The translations under genes were made by a program, and so were the position numbers. From NCBI GenBank assembly GCA_934130215.1, contig CAKOXR010000003.1, forward strand, positions 1 to 47,007: DNA of 47,007 nucleotides. The letters run 5' to 3'. Source of the DNA: an uncultured Bacilli bacterium. Lineage in GTDB: Bacteria > Bacillota_I > Bacilli_A > RF39 > UBA660. Numbering within the stretch: position 1 is the first letter of the stretch; each line of letters starts with the position of its first letter. The notes beneath the pieces are model-generated. The model made no database searches. It was not told the DNA's origin and saw nothing but the letters and a program-made list of their open reading frames with translations. This document shows, piece by piece, positions 25,120 through 34,250 of the stretch.

Positions 25120-27399
25120 ATGAATTATGGATTAACCGATAAAGAAGTTCAAAAAAGAATCCAAAAAGGATTAATTAATATAGAAAACAATGTTAAAACA
25201 AAAACAATAAAAAAAATAATACTTGATAATTCACTTAATATATTTAATATAGTAAATGCTACATTAGGTATTATTGTAATAATAATAGGTCTAATATATC
25301 ATATATATTGGTTAGACATTGTAAAAAGTATTACATTTATGTTTATAATGATAATAAATACCCTTATAAGTATTTATCAAGAAATATCAAGTAAATTAAT
25401 AGTTGATAAATTATCACTTATAAGTAAATCACCAGTATTATGTATAAGAAATGGTAAAGAACAATTTATAAATGTAAATGATATAGTATTAGATGATGCA
25501 TTAAAATTTAAAATAGGAAACCAAGTAGTAGTAGATAGTATAGTATTAGATGGAGTAGTTGAAGTAAATGAATCATTTATAACCGGAGAATCAAAAACAG
25601 TAATAAAAAGAAAAAATGATAAAATTTTATCAGGATCATTTATTGTAAGTGGAGAAGTAATAGTAAAAGTATTAACAGTTGGAAAAGATACATATACATC
25701 CAAAATAACAGCATCAACAAAAAAGAAAAATAAAATTAATTCTTGTTTAATGGATTCATTAAACTTTATAATAAAAAATATATCAAAAATAATAATACCA
25801 ATAGGTATATTAATGTTTATAAAACAATATAGTTTACAATCAAATAATTTATTTAATGCAGTTATAAGAACAGTAGCTTCAATGGTAATGATGATACCAG
25901 AAGGATTAGTCTTATTAACAAGTACTGTACTAGCTGTAAGTGTAATAAGATTAAGTAAAGTAAAAGTATTAGTTCAAGAACTATATTGTATAGAAACATT
26001 AGCAAGAGTAGATACACTATGTTTAGATAAAACAGGAACCCTAACAGAAGGAATAATGGAAGTATATGACTGTATAAAAAAAGAAGATATTAATATAGAA
26101 GAAATATTAAGTTCATTTTCTTTAAACTTAGTACATAATAATACACTAGAAGCAATCCATAAAAAATATGGAAATAAAGGAATAAAAGCAAATAAAAAAG
26201 AAGAATTTTCATCAAGTAAAAAATTTTCTATGATAAATTATAATGAATATGACTATTATCTAGGAGCACCAGAAATATTATTTCCAGGAATAAATATAAA
26301 AGAATACTCAGATTATAGAGTATTAGCGGTTGGATATAAAAAAGAAAATAAAACAAACCTTAAACTAGGAGCATTAATATTATTACAAGATAAAATAAGA
26401 AATAAAGCAAAAGAAACATTAGAATATTTTAAAAATCAAGGAGTAGAAATAAAAATAATATCAGGAGATAGTACTGATACATTAGTTAAAATAGCAAGTA
26501 GATTAAATATTCAAATAAATGGATATATTGATATGAAAGAAGTAGAAGTAATTGATGATGAAATAATTAAAAACACAATATTTGGTAGAGTAAGCCCATT
26601 TCAAAAAAAAGAACTAGTTGAACGCATGAAATTAAATGGTCATACAGTAGCAATGACAGGAGATGGAGTAAATGATGTACTTGCACTTAAAGAAGCAGAC
26701 TGTAGTATAGCAATTGCAAACGGATCAGATGCAGCAAAAGCAGTATCAAGATTAGTTTTATTAGATAGTAATTTTGATAGTATTCCAAACATTGTATATG
26801 AAGGAAGAAGAACAATAAATAATATAACAAGAAGTGCAACACTATTTTTATCTAAAACAGGATATGCTATATTATTTACACTCATATATTTGATATTAAA
26901 AGTATCATATCCATTTGAACCAGTACAAATATCATTAATCAGTACATTAACAATAGGACTACCATCATTTATACTCGCTTTAGAAGATAATAATGAAAGA
27001 GTAAAAGGAGATTTTTTGAAAAATGTTTTATATAAATCTATACCAGTAAGTATAACATCAGTAATAAGTGTTTTATTAGTAGAACTTTTAGGATTTATAT
27101 TAAATTTACAACAAATTGAAAAATCAACAATAGATGTATTTTTAATAGAGTTCATTGGATTTATGTTAATATTTAAAATATCAATACCATTTAATAAAAT
27201 GAGAAAAATACTATTTTATTTTTGTATAATATGTTTTATAATAGGTGTAATAACTTTAAGAGATTTTTATTCATTAACAATATTAAAAGGAGAATTATTA
27301 TTAATAACATTTATATTAATGGCATTAAGTATATATATACTAATGATATTATATAAAATATTTAATAAATTAATAGATAAATGGGAGGTAAAAAAATGA
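25120..27399 (+). CDS. P-type cation-transporting ATPase, CtpE-like
   Basis: 759-residue membrane pump. Actuator motif TGES at about 155-158, phosphorylation site DKTGTLTEG with Asp near 303, nucleotide domain with a shortened N region, and the hinge TGDGVNDVLALKEAD near 513. The membrane motif MMIPEGLVLLTST before the phosphorylation domain is the PEGL type known from CtpE, a mycobacterial calcium uptake ATPase, and related Firmicutes proteins; no CPC heavy-metal motif or HMA domain is present. About ten membrane helices, four at the C-terminus. Calcium or another divalent cation is the likely substrate, but that is inference. Its end overlaps era by four bases. Confidence 0.88.
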   Translation: MNYGLTDKEVQKRIQKGLINIENNVKTKTIKKIILDNSLNIFNIVNATLGIIVIIIGLIYHIYWLDIVKSITFMFIMIINTLISIYQEISSKLIVDKLSLISKSPVLCIRNGKEQFINVNDIVLDDALKFKIGNQVVVDSIVLDGVVEVNESFITGESKTVIKRKNDKILSGSFIVSGEVIVKVLTVGKDTYTSKITASTKKKNKINSCLMDSLNFIIKNISKIIIPIGILMFIKQYSLQSNNLFNAVIRTVASMVMMIPEGLVLLTSTVLAVSVIRLSKVKVLVQELYCIETLARVDTLCLDKTGTLTEGIMEVYDCIKKEDINIEEILSSFSLNLVHNNTLEAIHKKYGNKGIKANKKEEFSSSKKFSMINYNEYDYYLGAPEILFPGINIKEYSDYRVLAVGYKKENKTNLKLGALILLQDKIRNKAKETLEYFKNQGVEIKIISGDSTDTLVKIASRLNIQINGYIDMKEVEVIDDEIIKNTIFGRVSPFQKKELVERMKLNGHTVAMTGDGVNDVLALKEADCSIAIANGSDAAKAVSRLVLLDSNFDSIPNIVYEGRRTINNITRSATLFLSKTGYAILFTLIYLILKVSYPFEPVQISLISTLTIGLPSFILALEDNNERVKGDFLKNVLYKSIPVSITSVISVLLVELLGFILNLQQIEKSTIDVFLIEFIGFMLIFKISIPFNKMRKILFYFCIICFIIGVITLRDFYSLTILKGELLLITFILMALSIYILMILYKIFNKLIDKWEVKK

Positions 27400-28283
27400 A
27401 ATCAGGATTTGTTGGAATAATAGGACGAAGTAATGTAGGAAAATCAACTTTAATTAATAATTTAGTAGGTCGTAAAGTAGCAATTACATCAGATAAAGCA
27501 CAAACAACAAGAAATGTAATACAAGGAATATATAATGACTCTGAAAGTCAAATAGTATTTGTTGATACACCAGGAATTCATAAACCAACACATAAATTAG
27601 GAAACTATCTTAATAAAGGAGCATATTTTAGTATTGAAGATGTTGATATTATTTTATTTGTAGTAGATGGAAGTGTAAATATTGGTCCAGGAGATAAATT
27701 TGTAATTGAGAAACTTAAATCAGTTAACAAAGATGTAATTTTAGTTATAAATAAAATAGATAAAATGACTAATGAATATATTATGAAAAAAATACTAGAA
27801 TATAAAGAATTATATGATTTTAAAGAAATAGTACCTGTAAGTGCATTAAAAAGTAAAAATAAAGATGAATTAATTAAAACAATAAAACAATATTTAAAAG
27901 ATAATATTAAATATTATGATGATGATACATTTACAAATAAACCTGTTCAGTTTTTAGTAAGTGAATTAATAAGAGAAAAAATATTTAATTTAACAAGAGA
28001 AGAAATTCCACATTCTATAACAGTTGTTATTGAACAAATGAAAAGGAATAAAGGAAAATTAATAATTAATGCAATGATAGTTGTAGATAGAGATTCTATC
28101 AAAAAAATAATTGTTGGTCATAATGGATATATGATAAAACAAATTGGTACTGAAGCTAGAAAAGATATAGAAGATTTACTAGGAGAAAAAATATATTTAG
28201 AACTTTTTGTAAAAACAATTGAATCATGGAGAGATATAGATAGATATATAAAAGAATTTGGATATAATGAAATAGATGAATAA
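27396..28283 (+). CDS. era: GTPase Era
   Basis: Essential GTPase that binds the 3' end of 16S rRNA in 30S maturation. G1 GRSNVGKST at residues 10-18, G2 AQTTRNVIQG, G3 DTPGIHKP, G4 NKIDK, then a C-terminal KH domain with IIVGHNGYMIKQIGTEARKDIE. 295 residues. ATG 27396 with GGGAGGT at 27383-27389 is chosen; the in-frame ATG at 27381 would include the binding site. The ATGA overlap with the ATPase gene implies coupled translation. Followed by a yqzL-like gene and recO, as in Bacillus. Confidence 0.97.
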   Translation: MKSGFVGIIGRSNVGKSTLINNLVGRKVAITSDKAQTTRNVIQGIYNDSESQIVFVDTPGIHKPTHKLGNYLNKGAYFSIEDVDIILFVVDGSVNIGPGDKFVIEKLKSVNKDVILVINKIDKMTNEYIMKKILEYKELYDFKEIVPVSALKSKNKDELIKTIKQYLKDNIKYYDDDTFTNKPVQFLVSELIREKIFNLTREEIPHSITVVIEQMKRNKGKLIINAMIVVDRDSIKKIIVGHNGYMIKQIGTEARKDIEDLLGEKIYLELFVKTIESWRDIDRYIKEFGYNEIDE

Positions 28284-28322
28284 AATTTAAAAAATAAATC
28301 ATAATTATAAAGGGTGAAACAA

Positions 28323-28430
28323 ATGAAAGATATATTATGGTTGTTATTTAAAAATACAGGAAAAATAGAATATTTTATGAAGTATAAGGAGTTAGAACAT
28401 GATAGAAGTAGAGGGAATAGTAATAAATGA
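28323..28430 (+). CDS. yqzL: YqzL-like small protein
   Basis: 35 residues: MKDILWLLFKNTGKIEYF followed by MKYKELEHDRSRGNSNK. B. subtilis YqzL, which lies near era and recO, has the same pattern as I recall it (W..F..TGNI..YL.FKE.E). AAGGGTGA precedes the ATG. The gene overlaps the recO start at 28399 by 32 bases in another frame, so recO translation may be coupled to it. Function is unknown; the protein is small, soluble and helical. Confidence 0.72.
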   Translation: MKDILWLLFKNTGKIEYFMKYKELEHDRSRGNSNK

Positions 28431-29124
28431 AATAGACTATAGAGATAAAAGTAAAATTATTTATGTTTTAACAAAAAATGGTTTAATTAGTATAATTGCA
28501 AAAGGATGTAAAAGTCCTAAAAGTATATTAAGATCTTGTACTGATAAACTAACTTATGGTAAATTTTATATAAAATATAAAGAAAATAAATTATCAATTT
28601 TAACTAATTTTGATTCTTTATCAAATTTTAAAAATATTAAAAAAAATTTTAATTCATTAATACTTTCAATGTATATATTAGATTTAACTTACAAAATAGT
28701 AAAGGATAATTTTAATCAAAATATATATTTTATATTAATAGATTCATTAAAAAAAATAAATGAAAATATTAATCCTTTAGTTATAACAAATATTCTAGAA
28801 CTTAAATATTTAGATTATTTAGGTGTTAAACCAAATTTAGATAGTTGTTCAAATTGTTCATGTACCAAAAATATAGTTGGTTTATCTATAGACAAAAGTG
28901 GATTAATATGTTCCAATTGTTTTGAAAATGATATGTTAGTAAATGAAAAAACAATTAAATTAATTAGGATATATTACTATATTGATATTAAAAAAATTGA
29001 TAATTTTAATATAGATAACAAAATAATATATGATATAAATAAATTTATAGATAATTATTATGAAAAATATACAGGATTATATTTAAATAATAAAAAAACA
29101 ATAATTAATTTATTAAATAAATAA
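28399..29124 (+). CDS. recO: DNA repair protein RecO
   Basis: Recombination mediator that loads RecA in the RecFOR pathway and anneals ssDNA. An N-terminal OB fold (MIEVEGIVINEIDYRDKSKIIYVLTKN.GLISIIAKG, then KLTYGKFYIKYK) is followed by helices and a zinc site CSNC...CSNC near residues 152-178. 241 residues, normal. AAGGAG lies before the ATG. The start is inside the yqzL-like gene. Last gene of the run; followed by a strong hairpin. Confidence 0.92.
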   Translation: MIEVEGIVINEIDYRDKSKIIYVLTKNGLISIIAKGCKSPKSILRSCTDKLTYGKFYIKYKENKLSILTNFDSLSNFKNIKKNFNSLILSMYILDLTYKIVKDNFNQNIYFILIDSLKKINENINPLVITNILELKYLDYLGVKPNLDSCSNCSCTKNIVGLSIDKSGLICSNCFENDMLVNEKTIKLIRIYYYIDIKKIDNFNIDNKIIYDINKFIDNYYEKYTGLYLNNKKTIINLLNK

Positions 29125-29134
29125 ATTATATTAT

Positions 29135-29170
29135 AAACTTCGTTCTTATATAAAAGAAACGAAGTTTTTA
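29135..29170 (+). terminator. Terminator of era-recO
   Basis: AAACTTCGTT pairs with AACGAAGTTT around an A/T loop, followed by T residues. Confidence 0.85.
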
Positions 29171-29292
29171 TATAAAATAATAATGAATTCAAATAATTAA
29201 ATATAAAAAAATAGATTTTTAAAAATAAAACCTTAAAAACTTTATTTTTTTTTTATTAAATGCTATAATTATAAAACGAAAGGCGGGATAAA

Positions 29293-30093
29293 ATGTATTT
29301 ATTCATACCAAAGAATATAAAAGAAGTATATGATTATATTGACTATTATGATGGATTAATATTAAGTTTAGAAAATCTAAGTATTAATTATCCAGAATTT
29401 AAATTTCAAGAAATAAAACAAATAATAAAAGAAATTAAAAATAAAAAAATATTTATAAATCTAAATAAAAATATGCATAATATAGATATTCCATATCTAA
29501 AAGAAGTAATGAAAGAATTAGATAATTTACAAATAGAAGGAATACTTTATTATGACTTAAGCATACCAAATATAGGTTCAAAACATAATTTAGTATGGTC
29601 AGTATGTCATATGACAACTAATTATAAAACATGTGAATTTTGGCATAAAAGAGGAGTAAAATATACATTTTTATCAAACGAAATAACATTAGAAGAAATA
29701 AAAGAAATTAGTGAAAACACTAAAATGGAATTAATGGTTCAAGTATTTGGATACACACCAATATTCGCATCAAAAAGAGATATTATCAAAAATTATCGAA
29801 AAACATTTAATCTAGAAGATAAATCTAAAGTAAATTACATAAAACATGAAAATGAATTATATCCAATTATAAATGAAAAAGAAACAGTAGTTTATAATTC
29901 TAAAATATTAAATGCAATTGATGAAATAGACCAATATAAAAAAATGAATATCAAATATTTTATAATAAATTCATTCTTAATAAATGATATAAAAGAAGTA
30001 TTAATAAATTTTAAAAATAATAAAAAATTTAATTATCAAAATCAAGGAAAAGGTTTCTTATATGAAGAAACAATATATAAGGTGAAAAAATGA
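29293..30093 (+). CDS. trhP1: U32 family protein, TrhP1/YrrN-like (tRNA hydroxylation)
   Basis: 266 residues, related to the N-terminal TIM-barrel part of the U32 family. The VWSVCHMTTNYKTCEFWHKRGVKYTFLSNE segment and MVQVFGYTPIFASKRDI are the family core, but the CxxC cluster region of true U32 enzymes is not complete. It overlaps the next U32 gene by four bases (ATGA) and greA follows, the same order as yrrN-yrrO-(udk)-greA in B. subtilis, where YrrN and YrrO (TrhP1, TrhP2) together make 5-hydroxyuridine at U34 of tRNAs with prephenate. Assignment rests on context plus family. GGCGGGA before the ATG. Confidence 0.78.
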   Translation: MYLFIPKNIKEVYDYIDYYDGLILSLENLSINYPEFKFQEIKQIIKEIKNKKIFINLNKNMHNIDIPYLKEVMKELDNLQIEGILYYDLSIPNIGSKHNLVWSVCHMTTNYKTCEFWHKRGVKYTFLSNEITLEEIKEISENTKMELMVQVFGYTPIFASKRDIIKNYRKTFNLEDKSKVNYIKHENELYPIINEKETVVYNSKILNAIDEIDQYKKMNIKYFIINSFLINDIKEVLINFKNNKKFNYQNQGKGFLYEETIYKVKK

Positions 30094-31301
30094 AAAAACC
30101 AGAATTACTAGCACCAGCAGGTGATTTAGAAAGATTAAAAGTTGCACTTGATTATGGAGCAGATGCAGTTTATTTTGGAGGAACCATGTTTGGTTTAAGA
30201 GCAAATGCAATTAACTTTACAATGGATGAAATTAAAGAAGGAACAAAATATGCCCATAAATTAAATAAAAAAGTATATGTAACAGTAAACATTGTTTTAC
30301 ACAATAAAGAACTAGATGGAATACTAGAATACTTAAAACAATTAGATGAAATTGGAATAGATGGAATTATAGTCTGTGACCCATATATAGTTGAACTAGC
30401 TAAAAACAACACAAAATTAAATATATGTATATCAACACAAGAATCAACATTAAATTATGAAGCAATAAAATTTTGGGAAAAAGAAGGAGTTAAAAGAGTA
30501 GTACTAGGTAGAGAAGCAACAAAAGAAGACATCAAAAAAATAAAACAAGAAGTACCAAATATGGAATTAGAAACATTTATTCACGGAGCAATGTGTGCAT
30601 CTTATAGTGGAAGATGTGTCTTATCAAACTACTTTACAAATCGAGATGCTAATAGAGGAGGATGTGCTCAAATTTGTAGATGGACATTTGATTTATTAGA
30701 TGAAAACAAAAATTTAATTGAATGCTCTAAAAAATTTACATTTCAAACCAAAGATCTAACAATGTTAAAATATATTCCTGAAATGATAGATTTAGGAATA
30801 GATTCCTTTAAAATAGAAGGAAGAATGAGATCAATATATTATATAGCAACAGTTGTAAGTACATATAGAAAAGTAATAGATGAATATTGTAATAAAAAAG
30901 AAAAATATGAATATAATTTAAACTATGAACGCATTTTATCATCAGTTGCAAACAGGGATTCAATAACACAATTCTTTAATGGAAAAAATGATAAAGAATG
31001 TCAATATTATAATGAAAGAAAAGAAATATCAAATCAAGAATTTATAGCACAAGTATTAGACTATGACAATAAAACAAATTTAGCAAAACTAGAACAAAGA
31101 AATAATTTTAAAAAAGGAGATACAGTCGAAATATTTGGACCTCAAATAGAAACTGTCAAATTTGTTGTAAATGAAATGTATAATGAAGACATGCAACCAA
31201 TAACAGTAGCACCTCATCCACTTCAAATAATATATATAAAAATACCTGAAACAGTATATAAAAATAATTTAGTCAGAAAAATTATTGACAAACAAGAATA
31301 A
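30090..31301 (+). CDS. trhP2: U32 family protein, TrhP2/YrrO-like tRNA 5-hydroxyuridine synthase subunit
   Basis: 403-residue U32 protein. It opens with KPELLAPAGDLERLKVALDYGADAVYFGG, the U32 signature, then ETFIHGAMCASYSGRCVLSN, NRGGCAQICRW (conserved cysteines for an iron-sulfur cluster) and IDSFKIEGRMRSIYYIATVV, and ends with a small beta domain. U32 members once called peptidases are now mostly RNA-modification enzymes; the tandem copy with a shorter partner and greA downstream supports TrhP2. It acts at U34 in tRNA wobble positions. AAGGTGA lies before the ATG. Confidence 0.85.
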   Translation: MKKPELLAPAGDLERLKVALDYGADAVYFGGTMFGLRANAINFTMDEIKEGTKYAHKLNKKVYVTVNIVLHNKELDGILEYLKQLDEIGIDGIIVCDPYIVELAKNNTKLNICISTQESTLNYEAIKFWEKEGVKRVVLGREATKEDIKKIKQEVPNMELETFIHGAMCASYSGRCVLSNYFTNRDANRGGCAQICRWTFDLLDENKNLIECSKKFTFQTKDLTMLKYIPEMIDLGIDSFKIEGRMRSIYYIATVVSTYRKVIDEYCNKKEKYEYNLNYERILSSVANRDSITQFFNGKNDKECQYYNERKEISNQEFIAQVLDYDNKTNLAKLEQRNNFKKGDTVEIFGPQIETVKFVVNEMYNEDMQPITVAPHPLQIIYIKIPETVYKNNLVRKIIDKQE

Positions 31302-31345
31302 ATATAGTATATTTAAATGCGTTAAATTTAAAGAGGTGAAAATAA

Positions 31346-31813
31346 ATGGATACAAATAAAATATATTTAACACAAGAAGGATTAAACGAATTAAAAAAAG
31401 AACTTGATTATTTAAAATTAGAAAAAAGACCTGAAATAATAGCAGCATTAAAAGATGCAAGAGCATTAGGAGATTTAAGTGAAAATGCTGAATATGATGC
31501 TGCAAGAAGTGAACAAGCATCCACAGAAGCAAGAATCAAAGACTTAGAAAAAATGCTTGAAGAAGTTGAAATCATTTCTGATGTTAAAACAGATGCTGTC
31601 GCACTTGGAACAAAAGTTAAATTAGAATATGTAGGCGACAATGAAACCGACGAATTTTCAATTGTTGGTTCTAAAGAAGCAGACCCATTTTTAAATAAAA
31701 TATCTAATGAAAGTCCAATTGCAAAAGCAATATTAGGTCATAAAGCTGGAGACATTGTAAATGTAATCAGTCCAAATGGCGAATATCAAGTAAAAGTAGT
31801 TGAAATTTTTTAA
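31346..31813 (+). CDS. greA: Transcription elongation factor GreA
   Basis: 155 residues. N-terminal coiled coil with LTQEGLNELKKEL and ALGDLSENAEYDAAR, whose acidic tip enters the RNA polymerase secondary channel to stimulate transcript cleavage, and a C-terminal FKBP-like domain ending SPIAKAILGHKAGDIV.V..PNGEYQ. Normal length. GAGGTG precedes the ATG. Follows the two U32 genes as in Bacillus; own terminator after it. Confidence 0.96.
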   Translation: MDTNKIYLTQEGLNELKKELDYLKLEKRPEIIAALKDARALGDLSENAEYDAARSEQASTEARIKDLEKMLEEVEIISDVKTDAVALGTKVKLEYVGDNETDEFSIVGSKEADPFLNKISNESPIAKAILGHKAGDIVNVISPNGEYQVKVVEIF

Positions 31814-31834
31814 AGGCAAAAGCCTTTTTTTTCA
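31812..31834 (+). terminator. Terminator of greA
   Basis: AAAGGC-AAAA-GCCTTT plus eight T, directly at the stop codon. Confidence 0.9.
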
Positions 31835-31841
31835 AAAACGG

Positions 31842-31870
31842 TTGAAAAAAGTATAAAAATATTATATACT
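31842..31870 (+). promoter_or_regulatory. Promoter of tig
   Basis: TTGAAA (31842-31847), 17 bases, TATACT (31865-31870). Confidence 0.75.
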
Positions 31871-31894
31871 AATAAACGTATTTAAGGAGGAATT

Positions 31895-33139
31895 ATGAGA
31901 AAAGAAATATCTAAGAAATTAGAAGGTGCAGCTTGGAATGAAGAAATCGAAAAAGCTTATGAAAAAGCAAGTAAAAATTTTAAAGTAGATGGATTTAGAC
32001 CAGGACATGCTCCAAAAGATATCTTTATGAAAAAATATAAAGAAGAAACACTATGGATGGATGCAGCTGAAAACTATATCGAAAAAGCATATCAAGAAGT
32101 AATAAAAGAAAATGAAGATTTAGAATTAGTAGCACAACCAAAAGTAGAAATTAAATCATTAGATAAAAATGGAGTTGAATTTGTTTTTACATTAGTTACA
32201 AAACCAGAAGTAAAATTAGGTAAATATAAAGGTTTAGGACTAAAAAAAGAAGAAACAACTGTAACAAAAGAAGAAATAGAAAAAGCAATTGAAGAAATGA
32301 AAAATCATTATGCAGATTATACTATAAAAGATGGTAAAATAGAATCTGGTGATATAGCAGTTATAGATTTTGAAGGATTTAAAGATGGTGTAGCATTTGA
32401 AGGTGGAAAAGGAGAAAACTATTCTCTAACAATTGGTTCAAATACATTTATACCAGGATTTGAAGATCAATTAATAGGTCATTCTGCTGGTGAAGAAGTT
32501 GATGTAAATGTAACATTCCCAAATGATTATCATGCAGAAAATTTAAAAGGTGCTAAAGTTGTATTTAAAGTTAAAATAAATACAGTTAAAGAAAAAAAAG
32601 TACCAGAATTAAATGAAGATTTTTTCGCAGATCTAGGAATGGAAGGAATTAACTCTAAAGAAACTCTTGAAAAACAAGTTGAAGAAAATATTAAAACAAG
32701 AAAAGATTATGAAAATGAAAACAAGTACATTGATTCCCTATTAGATGCTGCAACTAATAACATGGAAGTTGAAGTACCAGAAGAAATGATATATGATGAA
32801 ATTTCTAGAATGTTAAAAAGATATGAAGATCAACTTGCAATGCAAGGAATTAAATTAGAAGATTTTTATAAATTTACTAAATCAAATGAAGAAGATTTAA
32901 GAGAAAAAATGAAAGAAGAAGCACTAAAAATAGTAAAACAAAGACTATTATTAGAAGCAATTGTAAAAGAAGAAAGCTTAGAAATAACAGAAGAAGAAGC
33001 AGAACATGAAGCAGAACATTTAGCAACTCATTACAATATGACAAAAGATGAATTTTTAAAAGAATTTGGCGGTTTAGAAGCAGTTAAATATGATACATTA
33101 GTTAAAAAAGCATTAGAAATTCTAAAAGAAAATGACTAG
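31895..33139 (+). CDS. tig: Trigger factor
   Basis: Ribosome-bound chaperone and prolyl isomerase meeting nascent chains at the exit tunnel. The ribosome-binding signature GFRPGHAP is at residues 33-40, about ten positions earlier than in E. coli, so the first strand of the N domain is shortened; AAGGAGG before ATG 31895 shows this start is real. The FKBP domain follows (GDIAVIDFEGF.DG..FEGGKGENYSLTIGSNTFIPGFEDQLIG, about 150-200) and a long helical C domain rich in Lys/Glu. 414 residues, slightly short. Own promoter and terminator. Confidence 0.95.
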   Translation: MRKEISKKLEGAAWNEEIEKAYEKASKNFKVDGFRPGHAPKDIFMKKYKEETLWMDAAENYIEKAYQEVIKENEDLELVAQPKVEIKSLDKNGVEFVFTLVTKPEVKLGKYKGLGLKKEETTVTKEEIEKAIEEMKNHYADYTIKDGKIESGDIAVIDFEGFKDGVAFEGGKGENYSLTIGSNTFIPGFEDQLIGHSAGEEVDVNVTFPNDYHAENLKGAKVVFKVKINTVKEKKVPELNEDFFADLGMEGINSKETLEKQVEENIKTRKDYENENKYIDSLLDAATNNMEVEVPEEMIYDEISRMLKRYEDQLAMQGIKLEDFYKFTKSNEEDLREKMKEEALKIVKQRLLLEAIVKEESLEITEEEAEHEAEHLATHYNMTKDEFLKEFGGLEAVKYDTLVKKALEILKEND

Positions 33140-33152
33140 TTTTGTCGTTTTT
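33129..33152 (+). terminator. Terminator of tig
   Basis: AAAATGAC-TAGTTTT-GTCGTTTT (one G-U pair) followed by T residues; the stop TAG lies in the loop. Confidence 0.75.
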
Positions 33153-33189
33153 AACAAAAATATTTAAAAATATGATATCATCATTTTAG

Positions 33190-33285
33190 GTGATAAAAAT
33201 AAAAGAAATAGATGAAATGTTTAATGAAATTTTAAGAGATGTTCAAACAATAAAAAAAAGTCTATGGTTAAAACTTAAAGATTAA
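33190..33285 (+). CDS. Possible small protein (31 aa)
   Basis: A GTG-started frame reads MIKIKEIDEMFNEIL followed by RDVQTIKKSLWLKLKD, a basic amphipathic helix. The GTG itself is part of a sequence (AGGTGAT) that looks like a ribosome binding site, so the real start may be the internal ATG at 33217 or a non-standard codon. In favour of a gene: it lies between two terminators, its stop codon is in the second hairpin (as in many genes here), and a TTTAAC / TGATAT pair upstream could act as a weak promoter. No homology is recognised. Confidence 0.35.
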   Translation: MIKIKEIDEMFNEILRDVQTIKKSLWLKLKD

Positions 33286-33299
33286 TTCTTTAAGTTTTT
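33271..33299 (+). terminator. Terminator after the 31-aa frame
   Basis: Perfect 10-bp stem AACTTAAAGA / TCTTTAAGTT with loop TTAAT and T run. Confidence 0.85.
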
Positions 33300-33300
33300 C

Positions 33301-33329
33301 TTAACATTTAAAAAAAAATATGATATACT
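33301..33329 (+). promoter_or_regulatory. Promoter of the E2/CAT-like gene
   Basis: TTAACA (33301-33306), 17 bases, TATACT (33324-33329). Confidence 0.65.
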
Positions 33330-33353
33330 TATATTGTAGTATGGAGGAGTTAA

Positions 33354-34211
33354 GTGGCAAGAAATAGGAAAGATGCTAAAATAATTAAAAATTTAACATC
33401 AACACAAAGAGTAATATACTATTTAAAAAAGAAAAGATGCGACTCAGATGTTTACATAAATATGAAAGTGGACATGACAAATGCAATAAAATATATTGAA
33501 AAACAAAAACAAGAAGGAAAACATATAACATATTTTCATTTCTTCTGTGCAGCAGTAGCAAAAACAATATATAATAGACCATTATTAAATAGATTTATCA
33601 TGCCAGGAGGTAAAGTTTATGAACATAATGATGTTTCAGTAGGATTTGTAGCAAAAGTTAAATTTGAAGATTATTCAGAAGAATATCTAGCAGTTGAACA
33701 TTTAAAAAAAGAATACAATTTATTTGATGTATCAACAAATTTATCAAAAACAGTTGAAAATTTAAGAAAAAACAATAAAAATGATACAGATAAAACCGCA
33801 GACACATTATCTAAATTACCAGCACCAATATTTAATATTGTAATGAAAATACTAAAATTTATGGATAATCATGATCTATTACCAGAAAATATAACTAAAA
33901 ATAGTATATATCATTCATCAACAATTGTATCAAATTTAGGAAGTTTCAAATCATCATCTATATACCATAATCTAACAGACTTTGGAACAGCATCAAGTCT
34001 AATAACAATGGGTGCAATTCATAAAGAACCAGTTATTAATGAAAAAGGACAAATTGAAGTAAAAGATGTATGTGATTTTGGTGTAAATTTAGATGAAAGA
34101 ATAGGGGACGGATACTATTTTGTTAAAAGTATGAAGTTATTTAAATATATAATAGAACACCCCGAAGTACTAGAAGAACAACTATCTGTTGAATTGACAA
34201 TTGATGAATAA
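33354..34211 (+). CDS. CAT / 2-oxoacid dehydrogenase E2-like protein, catalytic His replaced
   Basis: 285-residue protein with the fold of the chloramphenicol acetyltransferase / 2-oxo acid dehydrogenase acyltransferase catalytic domain (PF00198-like), without lipoyl or subunit-binding domains. Core features: ITYFHFFCAAVAKTIYNRPLLNRF, VSVGFVAKVKFED, STIVSNLGSF, ITMGAIHKEP and the final motif LDERIGDGYYF. In active members the last motif is HxxxDG; here the His position is Glu (ERIGDG), so classical acyl transfer is doubtful. The start is GTG 33354 with GGAGGAG before it. Own promoter; gpsB follows after 39 bases. Confidence 0.75.
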   Translation: MARNRKDAKIIKNLTSTQRVIYYLKKKRCDSDVYINMKVDMTNAIKYIEKQKQEGKHITYFHFFCAAVAKTIYNRPLLNRFIMPGGKVYEHNDVSVGFVAKVKFEDYSEEYLAVEHLKKEYNLFDVSTNLSKTVENLRKNNKNDTDKTADTLSKLPAPIFNIVMKILKFMDNHDLLPENITKNSIYHSSTIVSNLGSFKSSSIYHNLTDFGTASSLITMGAIHKEPVINEKGQIEVKDVCDFGVNLDERIGDGYYFVKSMKLFKYIIEHPEVLEEQLSVELTIDE

Positions 34212-34250
34212 TTTGTTAAAATATTGAAGCAAGAAGAAAAGGTGGAATGA

